A stretch of 64,000 bases of DNA. Source: Piscinibacter sp. (GTDB taxonomy: Bacteria > Pseudomonadota > Gammaproteobacteria > Burkholderiales > Burkholderiaceae_C). The notes beneath the pieces were generated by a model, which was not told where the DNA came from, did no database searches, and saw only the letters and a list, made by a program, of their open reading frames with translations. The DNA lies in contig JAHBZL010000003.1 in the NCBI GenBank assembly GCA_019635485.1, positions 62,001 to 126,000 of the forward strand, in the 5' to 3' direction. Position 1 is the first letter of the stretch. The number at the start of each line of letters is the position of its first letter. Below, in pieces: positions 48,564 through 57,451 of the stretch. A program made the translations under genes and the position numbers.

Positions 48564-49868
48564 CTATCGGCCACCCCCGGGCGCCGACGGCCCGGTCTCC
48601 CCTTGTGCCGCGGCGCGTTCGAGCAGGAACTCGCGCTCGCGGGCGTTGCGTGCCAGGGCCGCCGCACGCTCGAACTCGGCGCGCGCCTCGCTGCGGCGCC
48701 CGAGCCGGGCCAGCAGGTCGCCGCGCACGCTGGGCAGCCAGTGGTAGCTCTGCAGGGCCGGCACCTCGCGCAGCGCGTCGACCAGCGCGAGCCCCTCCGC
48801 CGGGCCGAAGGCCATCGCGACCGCGACCGCGCGGTTGAGCTCCACCACCGGTGACGGCGACACCTGCGCCAGCGCGTCGTACAGCGCGACGATGCGCGGC
48901 CACTCGGTGCGCTCGGCGACCGGCGCGCGCGCGTGGCAAGCGGCGATCGCAGCCTGCAGCGCATACGGGCCGAGCCCGCCGCCGAGCGCCTCGGCACGCT
49001 CGAGCGCCACCAGGCCACGGCGGATCAGCAGGCGGTCCCAGCGCGTGCGGTCCTGCTCGAGCAGCAGCACCGGCCGCCCCTGGGCGTCCAGCCGGGCGGC
49101 GGCGCGCGAGGCCTGCAGCTCGAGCAGCGCCACCAGGCCGTGCACTTCGGACTCGTCCGGCGCCAGCCCGGCGAGGATGCGCGCCAGGCGCAGCGCCTCG
49201 TCGCAGAGTTCCGTGCGCATCCAGTCGTCACCGGCCGTGGCGGTGTAGCCCTCGTTGAAGATCAGGTAGATCACCTCGAGCACCGAGGCGAGCCGGGCCG
49301 CCAGCGCGTCGCCGCGCGGCAGCTCGAACGGCACGCGCGCCTCGGCCAGCGTGCGCTTGGCGCGCACGATGCGCTGCGCGACGGTCGGCTCCGCCACCAG
49401 GTAGGCGCGCGCGATCTCCTGCGTCGTCAGCCCGCCGAGCAGGCGCAGCGTCAGCGCGACCCGGGCCTCGGTCGAGAGCACCGGGTGGCAGGCGGTGAAG
49501 ATCAGGCGCAGCAGGTCGTCGCCGATCACGTCGGCACGGGCCGCGTCCAGGCCGTCGACGAAGTCCGGCACGACCAGCGCCTCCTGGGCCTCGAGGTCGT
49601 GGCCGATCTCCTCGTGCTTGCGCGCCAGCATCTGCTGGCGGCGCAGGTGGTCGAGCGCGCGATGCTTCGCGGTGGCCATCAGCCAGGCGCCCGGGTTGTC
49701 CGGCAGGCCCTCGGCCGGCCAGTGCTCGAGTGCCGCGACGAGCGCGTCCTGCGCGAGTTCCTCGGCCAGACCGACGTCGCGGGTCAGGCGGGCGACGCCG
49801 GCAACGATCTTCGCCGCCTCGATGCGCCAGACCGCCTGCACGGCCTCGTGCGTGGGGCTGGTCGTCAC
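48564..49868 (-). CDS. ECF sigma factor of ECF42 type with C-terminal TPR-like extension
   Basis: 434 residues from GTG 49868. Sigma-2 covers residues about 15-85 (AEELAQDALVAALEHWP, PGAWLMATAKHRALDHLRR) and sigma-4 about 125-175 (ALTLRLLGGLTTQEIARAYLV). A DUF6596 region and helical repeats fill the C-terminal half (SEARAEFERAAALARN). ECF42 sigma factors lack a classic anti-sigma factor and lie beside DGPF/YCII genes, as here. The extension is thought to control activity. GTG start overlaps the upstream peptide stop. Confidence 0.9.
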   Translation of the reverse strand: MTTSPTHEAVQAVWRIEAAKIVAGVARLTRDVGLAEELAQDALVAALEHWPAEGLPDNPGAWLMATAKHRALDHLRRQQMLARKHEEIGHDLEAQEALVVPDFVDGLDAARADVIGDDLLRLIFTACHPVLSTEARVALTLRLLGGLTTQEIARAYLVAEPTVAQRIVRAKRTLAEARVPFELPRGDALAARLASVLEVIYLIFNEGYTATAGDDWMRTELCDEALRLARILAGLAPDESEVHGLVALLELQASRAAARLDAQGRPVLLLEQDRTRWDRLLIRRGLVALERAEALGGGLGPYALQAAIAACHARAPVAERTEWPRIVALYDALAQVSPSPVVELNRAVAVAMAFGPAEGLALVDALREVPALQSYHWLPSVRGDLLARLGRRSEARAEFERAAALARNAREREFLLERAAAQGETGPSAPGGGR

Positions 49869-49954
49869 GGCACGCTGTCGTTGGAGAAGCCGGGTTCAGA
49901 CGAACAGCGCGCCACGTCCTTCACCGGACGGTCGACGAAGATCTGCTCGTGCAT
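49865..49954 (-). pseudogene. 29-codon remnant of a VOC (glyoxalase-fold) gene, possible leader peptide
   Basis: ATG 49954 opens 29 codons and ends in TGA that overlaps the sigma factor GTG by 4 bases (GTGA). AGGAG lies 8 bases upstream. The peptide starts MHEQIFVDRPVKDVAR, which matches the N-terminus of VOC proteins (IFVNLPVKDL.RS), then diverges. VOC genes often accompany ECF42 loci. Most of the VOC gene seems deleted, leaving a translated lead-in to the sigma gene. Confidence 0.6.
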
Positions 49955-49973
49955 CGCCTGTTCTCCTGAGCGC

Positions 49974-50390
49974 TCAGCGGGCGGCCGCCGGCGCGATATC
50001 ACGGAAGCGCCCGGCCGCCGCGCTGGGCCCGAAATCCTCCAGCTCGAACAGCTGCCGTATCTCGATCTCGCAGGCGGCGCCCTCGAACGGCGCCGGAAAG
50101 CGACGCGTCCACTCGAGCGCCTCTTCCCGCGAGCGCACCTGGATCAGCGTGTAGGCGGCCGCCAGCTCCTTTGTCTCGGGGAACGGGCCGTCCACCACCT
50201 GGCGCCGCCCGTCGGCGTCGAAGCGGATGCGCCAGCCCCTGCCGCTGGGCTGCAGTCCGGCCGCGTCCAGCAGCACGCCGGCGCGTGCCAGCTGCTCGTG
50301 GTAGTCCGCCATCGCGGCGGTCAGGGTCTCGCGCGGCAGCACCCCCGCCTCGCTGTCGGCGTTCGCCTTCACGATGATCATGTAGCGCAT
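49974..50390 (-). CDS. YCII/DGPF-domain protein
   Basis: 138 residues from ATG 50390, with AAAGGA upstream. The MRYMIIVKANADSEAG start and VVDGPFPETKELAAAYTLIQV carry the DGPF motif. These small ferredoxin-like proteins partner ECF42 sigma factors; their biochemical role is unsettled. Second gene of the sigma operon. Confidence 0.92.
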   Translation of the reverse strand: MRYMIIVKANADSEAGVLPRETLTAAMADYHEQLARAGVLLDAAGLQPSGRGWRIRFDADGRRQVVDGPFPETKELAAAYTLIQVRSREEALEWTRRFPAPFEGAACEIEIRQLFELEDFGPSAAAGRFRDIAPAAAR

Positions 50391-50494
50391 GGGTCGGGTC
50401 CTTTCCTTGGGGTCGGAGGCGCGGCGGCCGGCGGCGGCCGCGGGACTTCCTGCCTGCACGACGATCGGCGCGGGCGGACTTCGACAGGTGGCGC

Positions 50495-50848
50495 CTATTC
50501 GTAGCAGGGCCCGGTGGCCCGCACCTCGACGTCGCACCACTGCGCGGCCGGGCAGCGCGCCGCGATCGCGAGAGCCTCCTCGCGGCTGTCGCAGTCGAGC
50601 AGGAAGAACCCGCCGACCATCTCCTTGGCCTCGGCAAACGGCCCGTCGAGCACCTGTGCACGGCCGCCGCGCACGCTGACGCGGGTCGCCTTGTCCTGCG
50701 ACTGCAGCGACTCGACCGCGCGCAGCTTGCCCTCGGAGCGCAGCGCTTCCGCGAACCGGACCATGCTGTCGAAGGCCTCGTGGCCCTCGGCCGCGGTGCG
50801 CGTGGCGCGCTGGCCGACCGGCTCGACGATCAGCAACATGTAGGACAT
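50495..50848 (-). CDS. YCII/DGPF-domain protein
   Basis: 117 residues from ATG 50848, with a strong GGAGGTGA ribosome site. MSYMLLIVEPVGQRA and QVLDGPFAEAKEMVGGFFLL mark the family. It and the next gene are diverged paralogues, both upstream of the ECF42 sigma gene. The promoter should lie in 50849-50972. Confidence 0.92.
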   Translation of the reverse strand: MSYMLLIVEPVGQRATRTAAEGHEAFDSMVRFAEALRSEGKLRAVESLQSQDKATRVSVRGGRAQVLDGPFAEAKEMVGGFFLLDCDSREEALAIAARCPAAQWCDVEVRATGPCYE

Positions 50849-50971
50849 CGTCACCTCCAGTGTCGAAGGGGCGACGCTAACGCAAAACGGGCTGGGCGCT
50901 GCGGGTGGGGTGGCCGCCGCCGCGGGAGCCCCGATCTCGACGCCCGCCCGGCAGAAAAGAAGCGCCTCGGC

Positions 50972-51010
50972 CAATGAAAAGGCTTGCAGGTCGCTGAACC
51001 TGCAAGCCTT
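50972..51010 (-). terminator. Rho-independent terminator of tRNA-Met
   Basis: Perfect 13-bp inverted repeat (AAGGCTTGCAGGT at 50979-50991 with ACCTGCAAGCCTT at 50998-51010) around a 6-base loop, followed on the - strand by TTTTCATT. It lies 8 bp after the tRNA. Confidence 0.85.
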
Positions 51011-51018
51011 CTCGGTGT

Positions 51019-51095
<77 letters not shown>

Positions 51096-51105
51096 TGAGC
51101 CCGCG

Positions 51106-51111
51106 ATTATA
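51106..51111 (-). promoter_or_regulatory. -10 box of tRNA-Met
   Basis: TATAAT on the - strand, 10 bases from the tRNA 5' end, which leaves a leader of only a few bases. The -35 region is weak. Confidence 0.5.
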
Positions 51112-51155
51112 TCTGCGTCCGGGAGGTCGGGTCGTGCCAGGCCACCGCTCCCGAG

Positions 51156-52211
51156 ATGTTCAGCTTCTTCAAGAAAAAGTCCCCCGCGCCCGCCGACGCC
51201 GCTCCCCAGGTTGCGCCTCAGCCCGCACCCGTGGACGCCGCATCCGCTGCCGCCGTGGTGGCGCCCGCTGCCCAGGTCGAGACTGCGCCGGAAGCCGAGC
51301 GCGCGAGCTGGTTCAGCCGCCTGCGGCAGGGCCTGCGCCGCACCGGCAGCGGCATCGCCCAGGTCTTCACCGGGACGCAGATCGACGACGCCCTGTACGA
51401 CGAGCTCGAAGCCGCGCTGTTGATGGCCGACACCGGCGTGTCCGCCAGCGCGCACCTGCTGTCCGACCTGAAGCGACGCGTCAAGGACCGCAAGGCCACC
51501 GATCCATCAGCCGTCAAGGCGCTGCTGGCCGACGCCATCACCGAACTGCTCGAGCCGCTGCAGCGCCCGCTCGTGATCGGCGAGCACCGGCCCACGGTGA
51601 TCATGGTGGTCGGGGTCAACGGGGCGGGCAAGACCACCAGCATCGGCAAGCTCACGCGCCATCTGGCCGACGGCGGGCAGAAGGTGCTGCTGGCCGCGGC
51701 CGACACCTTTCGCGCAGCGGCGCGCGAGCAGCTGGCCGTCTGGGCCGACCGCAACCGGGTCGAGATCGTCGCGCAGGCGGGCGGCGACCCGGCGGCCGTC
51801 ACCTTCGATGCCGTGGTGGCGGGCAAGTCGCGCGGCTGCGACGTCGTGATCGCCGACACCGCCGGTCGCCTGACCACGCAGGCGCACCTGATGGACGAGC
51901 TGAAGAAGATCCGCCGCGTGATCGGCAAGGCGCAGGAAGGCGCCCCGCACGAAGTGCTGCTGGTCGTCGACGGCAACACCGGCCAGAACGCGCTGGCGCA
52001 GGTGCAGGCCTTCGACGCGGCGCTGCAGCTGACGGGGCTCGTGATCACCAAGCTCGACGGCACCGCCAAGGGCGGCGTGCTGGCCGCGCTGGCCTTGTGG
52101 GCGCGCTCGCGTGCGGCACCGCTGCCGGTCTATTTCATCGGCGTGGGCGAGAAGCTGGAGGACCTGCAGACCTTCGACGCGCGCGAGTTCGCGCGCGCGT
52201 TGCTCGACTAG
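51156..52211 (+). CDS. ftsY: Signal recognition particle receptor FtsY
   Basis: 351 residues from ATG 51156. Short A domain (MFSFFKKK then Ala/Pro-rich), N domain helices, then the SRP GTPase domain with GVNGAGKTTSIGKL near residue 154, DTFRAAAREQL, DTAGRLTTQAHLMDELKK and TKLDGTAKGG. It docks SRP-ribosome complexes at the membrane; ffh is 760 bp away on the other strand. Confidence 0.98.
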   Translation: MFSFFKKKSPAPADAAPQVAPQPAPVDAASAAAVVAPAAQVETAPEAERASWFSRLRQGLRRTGSGIAQVFTGTQIDDALYDELEAALLMADTGVSASAHLLSDLKRRVKDRKATDPSAVKALLADAITELLEPLQRPLVIGEHRPTVIMVVGVNGAGKTTSIGKLTRHLADGGQKVLLAAADTFRAAAREQLAVWADRNRVEIVAQAGGDPAAVTFDAVVAGKSRGCDVVIADTAGRLTTQAHLMDELKKIRRVIGKAQEGAPHEVLLVVDGNTGQNALAQVQAFDAALQLTGLVITKLDGTAKGGVLAALALWARSRAAPLPVYFIGVGEKLEDLQTFDAREFARALLD

Positions 52212-52232
52212 GTGCTGCGCCGGCGCGCGCGT

Positions 52233-52943
52233 TCAGCGCTCGCGCTTGCCCTGCTGTAGCGGCGCCGGCCCCGAGTTGAAGTCGTCGAACCAGGTCGACG
52301 GTGGCGGTTCGCGGACCTCGATCATCTCGTCGCCGGAGGAGTCGCGGCCCGGCTCGTCCAGCGGCGTTGGCCGGGACGGGCGGACGCGGGTGTCGGCGAT
52401 CGGCTCGGGCACCGGCGTGCCGGCTTCCGGGGCGGGCTTGCGGGGCATCACCATCTCGCGTGCCGCCTCGGTCGACGGCAGCGCGTTTTCGATCCAGACG
52501 TGCATCGGGATGCCGGCGGACCGGAGCACCCGGGCCATGCGCTGCTGGCGCTTGCGCCCGCGTTCGCTGAGCTTCTCGGCCGGGGGCTGGATCGTGATGA
52601 CGGCCAGCACCTCGGAACTCATGTCGCACAGCACGAGGTCGGCGCACTGGTTGCCGAGCCGACGCAGCCATTCGGCGTAGGAGTGGCGTGTCGGCACCTT
52701 GAGGAATCGGGCGAGCGGCACCTGCGCCAGGATCATGTAGCCCGGCACGGCGCGCGACAGGATGTTGTAGCCCAGCCGCTCTGCCGAAGTCAGCACGCGC
52801 GTGGCGGTCGGCGGCCAGCCGGCCACCGTATCGATGCGGGCGTCGCTGCCGCGCGTGTCGGTCTTGCGGCTGCCGCGCTGACGCAGCCACAGCAGACCCA
52901 GCGCCGCCACGACGACGATCGCAACGATCAGCCACAGCTCCAT
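52233..52943 (-). CDS. Membrane-anchored DUF2726 protein
   Basis: 236 residues from ATG 52943. One N-terminal membrane helix (LWLIVAIVVVAALGLLWL), then a DUF2726 domain (about 55-165; GYMILAQVPLARFL, DLVLCDMSSEVLAVITI), a nuclease-like fold of unknown activity, and a disordered Pro-rich tail. The usual catalytic pattern cannot be confirmed by eye. Lies between ftsY and ffh. Confidence 0.8.
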   Translation of the reverse strand: MELWLIVAIVVVAALGLLWLRQRGSRKTDTRGSDARIDTVAGWPPTATRVLTSAERLGYNILSRAVPGYMILAQVPLARFLKVPTRHSYAEWLRRLGNQCADLVLCDMSSEVLAVITIQPPAEKLSERGRKRQQRMARVLRSAGIPMHVWIENALPSTEAAREMVMPRKPAPEAGTPVPEPIADTRVRPSRPTPLDEPGRDSSGDEMIEVREPPPSTWFDDFNSGPAPLQQGKRER

Positions 52944-52971
52944 TGCGTGTTCTCGCTCGTCCGGGGCCGCC

Positions 52972-54372
52972 TCAGCGCGGCCCGCCGGGCAGCTTCATGC
53001 CGCCCATGCGTTTCATCATCTTCATCAGCCCGCCGCCCTTCATCTTCTTCATCATGCCCTGCATCTGCTCGAACTGGTTCAGCAGGCGGTTCACCTCCTG
53101 CACCTGCACGCCGGCCCCGGCGGCGATGCGGCGCTTGCGGGTGGCCTTGATCAGCTCGGGCTTGCGCCGCTCCAGCGGCGTCATCGAGCAGATGATGCCT
53201 TCCATGCGGCGCACGTCGCGCTCGGCGCGGTCCATGTCGGCCTGGCCGAGGTTGGGCGACTTGCCGCCGGTCAGCTGGGTCGGCAGCTTGTCGATCAGGC
53301 CGGACAGGCCGCCCATCTTCTTCATCGACGAGATCTGCATCAGGAAGTCGTTCAGGTCGAAGGCGTCGCCGGCCTTGACCTTCTCGGCCAGCTTCTGCGC
53401 CGCCGCGACGTCGACCCCTTTCTGCACCTCCTCGACCAGCGCGACGATGTCGCCCATGCCGAGCACGCGGCCGGCATGGCGCTGCGCGTCGAAGACCTCC
53501 AGCCCGTCGATCTTCTCGCTGACGCCCGCGAACTTGATCGGGGCTCCGGTCACCTGCCGCACCGACAATGCCGCGCCGCCGCGCGAATCGCCGTCCATCT
53601 TGGTCAGCACGATGCCGGTCAGCGGCAGTGCTTCCTTGAAGGCCCGGGCCGTGTTGATCGCGTCCTGGCCCTGCATCGCATCGACGACGAACAGCGTCTC
53701 GACCGGCCTCAGCGCGGCGTGCAGCTCGGCGATCTCCTTCATCAGCGCCTCGTCGATCGCCAGACGGCCGGCGGTGTCGACGATCAGCACATCGAAGTAG
53801 TGGCGCCGCGCGTGGTCCAGCGCGGCCAGCGCGATCGCGAGCGGCTGGTCGGCGGCGTTCGACGGGAACCATTCGGCACCGGCCTGCTTCGTCACCGTCT
53901 TCAACTGCTCGATGGCGGCGGGGCGGTAGACGTCCGCCGAGACGGTCAGGACCTTCTTCTTGCGCTTGTCGATCAGGTGGCGTGCGAGCTTCGCCGTCGT
54001 CGTGGTCTTGCCGGCGCCCTGGAGGCCGGCCATCAGGATCACCGCCGGCGGCTGCGCGGCCAGGTCGATGTCGGCCGGCGGCTTGAGCGCGCCGCTCGCC
54101 GGGTCCGACTCGCCCATCGTCGCCGCCAGCTCGCGGTGCACGATGCCGACCAGCGCCTGGCCGGGTGTCAGCGAGCCGACGACCTCGGCGCCCAGCGCCT
54201 TCTCCTTGACCCTTGCGATGAAGTCGCGCACCACCGGCAGCGCCACGTCGGCCTCGAGCAGGGCCACGCGCACCTCGCGCAGCATCTCCTGCACGTTGCT
54301 CTCGGTGATGCGCGCCTGGCCGCGCATCGTCTTGACGACGCGGCCGAGGCGTTCGGTGAGGGTGGAGGCCAT
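52972..54372 (-). CDS. ffh: Signal recognition particle protein Ffh
   Basis: 466 residues from ATG 54372. N domain, then the G domain with GLQGAGKTTTTAK near residue 109, DTAGRLAIDEALM and TKMDGDSRGG, and a Met-rich M domain (about 300-460; QFEQMQGMMKKMKGGG) that binds 4.5S RNA and signal peptides. Diverges from the ccsA-like gene. Confidence 0.98.
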   Translation of the reverse strand: MASTLTERLGRVVKTMRGQARITESNVQEMLREVRVALLEADVALPVVRDFIARVKEKALGAEVVGSLTPGQALVGIVHRELAATMGESDPASGALKPPADIDLAAQPPAVILMAGLQGAGKTTTTAKLARHLIDKRKKKVLTVSADVYRPAAIEQLKTVTKQAGAEWFPSNAADQPLAIALAALDHARRHYFDVLIVDTAGRLAIDEALMKEIAELHAALRPVETLFVVDAMQGQDAINTARAFKEALPLTGIVLTKMDGDSRGGAALSVRQVTGAPIKFAGVSEKIDGLEVFDAQRHAGRVLGMGDIVALVEEVQKGVDVAAAQKLAEKVKAGDAFDLNDFLMQISSMKKMGGLSGLIDKLPTQLTGGKSPNLGQADMDRAERDVRRMEGIICSMTPLERRKPELIKATRKRRIAAGAGVQVQEVNRLLNQFEQMQGMMKKMKGGGLMKMMKRMGGMKLPGGPR

Positions 54373-54428
54373 GAGGCGGCGCGATCCGTCGGGCCGAAGC
54401 CCGCGGGGAGCGAAAGTACACTGTGAGA

Positions 54429-55271
54429 ATGATTCTATCGTTCGCCCCCGGCGACACGGGCGCGACCGCCTCGGCTCTGACTCTCGGGCTGCCCACCTTG
54501 ATGGCGCTGGCGGCTTACCTGGCCGCCGCATCGGCGGGCGAGCGATTCGCCGCGGTGCTGCGCATCGCGCTGGTCGCGGGCTGGCTGGCCCACGCGGTGG
54601 CCATCGTGGTCGACACCGCCGGGGTCGGCACGTCGCATCTCGGTGCGCGGTTCGGCTTCGCCCCGGCGCTCTCGGTGACGATCTGGCTGGTGCTCGCGGT
54701 GTACGGGATCGAGAGCCGCTTCGTGCCGCTGCCTGGCGTGCGGCGTGCGCTCGCCTGGTTGGGCGCGGCCACCGTGGTGCTGGCCTGGGCTTTCCCCGGG
54801 GAGCTGCGGCCGCATGCGCTGTCGCGCTGGGCGCCGCTGCACTGGGTGCTCGGCATCGCGTCGTACGGCCTGTTCGGCGCGGCGGTGCTGCACGCGGCGA
54901 TGCTCAATCGCGCCGAGCACCGCCTGCGCCAGCATGCCCCGGCCGCCGAGAAGGTCTTGCCCGCCGGCATGCCGCTGCTGCGTCTGGAGCGCCTCACGTT
55001 CCGTTTCGTGGCCGCCGGCTTCGTCGTGCTGTCGCTCACGCTGCTGCTGGGGGCGTGGTTCGCGAGTCCGTGGCGCTGGGACCACAAGACGGTGTTCTCG
55101 ATGCTCGGCTGGCTGGTGTTCGCGGGACTGCTCGCCGGGCGGCGTGCGTTCGGCTGGCGCGGGCCGCGCGCCACGCGCTGGCTGTATGCCGGTGCCGGGC
55201 TGCTGCTGCTCGCGTACGTCGGGTCGCGCTTCGTGCTGGAGGTGCTCCTGCAGCGGCCTCCTCCCGGGTGA
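54429..55271 (+). CDS. CcsA/YpjD-type membrane protein (cytochrome c assembly family)
   Basis: 280 residues from ATG 54429 (GTG 54423 is an alternative). About eight membrane helices. Conserved block PLHWVLGIASYGLFGAAVLHAAML and WDHKTVFSMLGWLVFAGLLAGRR contain the His residues typical of the family. Next to ffh, as ypjD is in other proteobacteria. A role in haem handling is inferred from the family only. Confidence 0.88.
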   Translation: MILSFAPGDTGATASALTLGLPTLMALAAYLAAASAGERFAAVLRIALVAGWLAHAVAIVVDTAGVGTSHLGARFGFAPALSVTIWLVLAVYGIESRFVPLPGVRRALAWLGAATVVLAWAFPGELRPHALSRWAPLHWVLGIASYGLFGAAVLHAAMLNRAEHRLRQHAPAAEKVLPAGMPLLRLERLTFRFVAAGFVVLSLTLLLGAWFASPWRWDHKTVFSMLGWLVFAGLLAGRRAFGWRGPRATRWLYAGAGLLLLAYVGSRFVLEVLLQRPPPG

Positions 55272-55281
55272 TGGAGCGACG

Positions 55282-55521
55282 ATGAAGTACCTGCTGCTGC
55301 TGGTCGCCGTGCTGGTGCTGCTTTGGCTGCTGCGCGGCTCGCGGCGCGGCGAACCGCCTCCGCCGCCCGCGGCTCCGGGCGAAAGCAGCGCACGCCCGGT
55401 GGTTGCCTGCCGCCATTGCGGCGTGCATCTGCCGCGCGATGAAGCGCTGCCCGGGCGTGGTGGTGTGTTCTGCGGCGAAGCGCACCGAGCCGAGTACGAG
55501 CGCCAGCACCCGGCGGGGTGA
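55282..55521 (+). CDS. PP0621-like small protein with Cys/His motif
   Basis: 79 residues from ATG 55282. One N-terminal membrane helix (YLLLLVAVLVLLWLL), a Pro-rich linker and a C-terminal module CRHCGVHLPRDEAL...FCGEAHRAEYE, a metal-binding layout typical of PP0621-like proteins found beside pilS. Function unknown. 10 bp after the ccsA-like gene and 25 bp before pilS. Confidence 0.85.
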   Translation: MKYLLLLVAVLVLLWLLRGSRRGEPPPPPAAPGESSARPVVACRHCGVHLPRDEALPGRGGVFCGEAHRAEYERQHPAG

Positions 55522-55546
55522 GCGCGGCCCCGGACGACGAAGCGGC

Positions 55547-57451
55547 ATGAACGGATCCTCACGCACCGTCGAACGCCGGGTGGCCGAACGCCGTGCAGCG
55601 CGCCGTCGGCCGACCGCCGACGAATCGTGGTTCGGCGCGTTCGGGTCCGCCGACGACACCCAGATGGGCACCGACGACGCGGCGCCCACCAGCGGCCCGG
55701 TGCCGCTGGACACCGGCGAGGCGCCGCCCAGCTCGACCTTCGACTCGCGACTGTTCTCGCGCCAGGCCGAGCGCATCGTCAGTGCCGGGCAAACCGCCTT
55801 CGACCGGATCTTCCGCACCTTCGTCGGTGCGCGCGCGGCGCTTGGTGTTGCGCTGGTGCTGGCGCTGGCCGCCACCGGGCTGTTCGGCAACCGGCCGTCA
55901 CTGCCCGCGGCGCTGGTGTCGGTGGCCTACGGTTCGCTGGCGCTGGCGATGTGGCTGCTGCCGAATCGCCGCACCGTCGAGCCGAAGGCGCTGGCCAACG
56001 TGTGGAATCCCCTCTGGCTCGCGACCATCGGTGTGGACCTGGTGTGCTTCAGCGCGCTTCACCTGCTGACCCCGGGGTCCAGCCTCAACTACGTCGCGTT
56101 GCTCGTGCTGCCGGTCCTGATGGCCGGCGTACTCACGCCGCGGCTGCAGGCCCTGGGGACGGCAGCGCTGGTCGCGCTGATCTTGTTCATCAGCGCCTGG
56201 CTGGTGGTGCTCGCGGGCGGCAACATGACGCAGCTGCTGACGCAGGCCGGGCTGGCCAGCGCCGGCTTCTTCGTCATCACCGTGCTTGCCGGCGAACTGG
56301 CCGGTCGCCTGGCGCGCGAGGAACTCACCGCGCGCGGCAACATGGAGATGGCGCGCCAGCAGGCGGCGCTGAACCGGCTGGTCATCGAGGAGATGCAGGA
56401 CGGCGTGCTGGTGGTCGACCGCCGCGGTCGCGTGCGCGCAGCCAACCCGGCTGCGCGCCGGCTGCTCGCGCCGGAGGGTCTGTGCCGCCCGGCGCCGTTC
56501 CAGCTGCGCGGCGTCGACGCCTGGCGCCAGCTGGTGGCGACGGTCGAGCGGGCGTTCCTGGAATCGACCTGGCCCGAGGCCGGCCGGGATGTCGCGCTCG
56601 AGTTCGCTCCCGGCTCCACCCGCACGCTGCGCGCGCGCGTCCGCTTCACGCGCCAGCGGGCGGCCCAGGCCAGCGAGGAATTCTGCGTGCTGTTCCTCGA
56701 GGACGTGCGCAACATGCAGGCGCGCAGCCGCCAGGAGAAGCTGGCGGCCATGGGACGCGTCTCGGCCGGCATCGCACACGAGATCCGCAATCCCCTGGCC
56801 GCCATCGCCCAGGCCAACGCGCTGCTGGCCGAGGATGCGACCGACCCGGCGCAACGCCGCCTGATGCGGATGGTGGCCGACAATGTCGAACGGCTCAAGC
56901 GCATCGTCGACGACGTGATGGAGGTGGCCCCGGGCCAGCCGTCGGAAGACGTCGTGATCGATGCCACCGCCCAGGTGGCGGCGGTCTGCAGCGACTGGGC
57001 CCGCTCGGCCGGCGTGCCGCTCGGCGAGCGCAGCGTGCTGCGCGTGGAACTGCCGGGCGAGCCGCTCGGCGTCGCGTTCGATGCAGAACATCTGCGCCGG
57101 GTGCTCGTGAACCTGCTGGACAATGCCCGCCGGCACGCGAGCGGCAAGCCCGGCGCGATCCTGTTGCGGCTCGAGGCGCGCGATGCCGGGAGGGCCTTCC
57201 TCAGCGTGGCGAGCGACGGCGACCCGATCCCGCCGGACGTCGAGCGTTACCTGTTCGAACCGTTCTTCTCGACACGCAGCCGCGGCACCGGACTGGGCCT
57301 GTATATTTGCCGCGAGCTGTGCGAGCGCTACGGTGCGAGCATCGACTACCGGGCGCGGCCTGGCGGCGATGCGCACAGCAACGAGTTCTTCGTGGTGATG
57401 CGCCAGCTGCCGCTGGCCGACAACGAGGCACGACTGCATCTGAGCCCATGA
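55547..57451 (+). CDS. pilS: Sensor histidine kinase PilS
   Basis: 634 residues from ATG 55547. A long polar N-terminus (about 85 residues) precedes six membrane helices (about 90-260). A PAS-like region (VIEEMQDGVLVVDRRGRVRAANPAARRLL) follows, then the H-box IAHEIRNPLAA with His411 and the ATPase domain (LLDNARRHA, GTGLGLYICREL). PilS senses pilin in the membrane and phosphorylates PilR. ATGA overlap with pilR. Confidence 0.95.
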   Translation: MNGSSRTVERRVAERRAARRRPTADESWFGAFGSADDTQMGTDDAAPTSGPVPLDTGEAPPSSTFDSRLFSRQAERIVSAGQTAFDRIFRTFVGARAALGVALVLALAATGLFGNRPSLPAALVSVAYGSLALAMWLLPNRRTVEPKALANVWNPLWLATIGVDLVCFSALHLLTPGSSLNYVALLVLPVLMAGVLTPRLQALGTAALVALILFISAWLVVLAGGNMTQLLTQAGLASAGFFVITVLAGELAGRLAREELTARGNMEMARQQAALNRLVIEEMQDGVLVVDRRGRVRAANPAARRLLAPEGLCRPAPFQLRGVDAWRQLVATVERAFLESTWPEAGRDVALEFAPGSTRTLRARVRFTRQRAAQASEEFCVLFLEDVRNMQARSRQEKLAAMGRVSAGIAHEIRNPLAAIAQANALLAEDATDPAQRRLMRMVADNVERLKRIVDDVMEVAPGQPSEDVVIDATAQVAAVCSDWARSAGVPLGERSVLRVELPGEPLGVAFDAEHLRRVLVNLLDNARRHASGKPGAILLRLEARDAGRAFLSVASDGDPIPPDVERYLFEPFFSTRSRGTGLGLYICRELCERYGASIDYRARPGGDAHSNEFFVVMRQLPLADNEARLHLSP

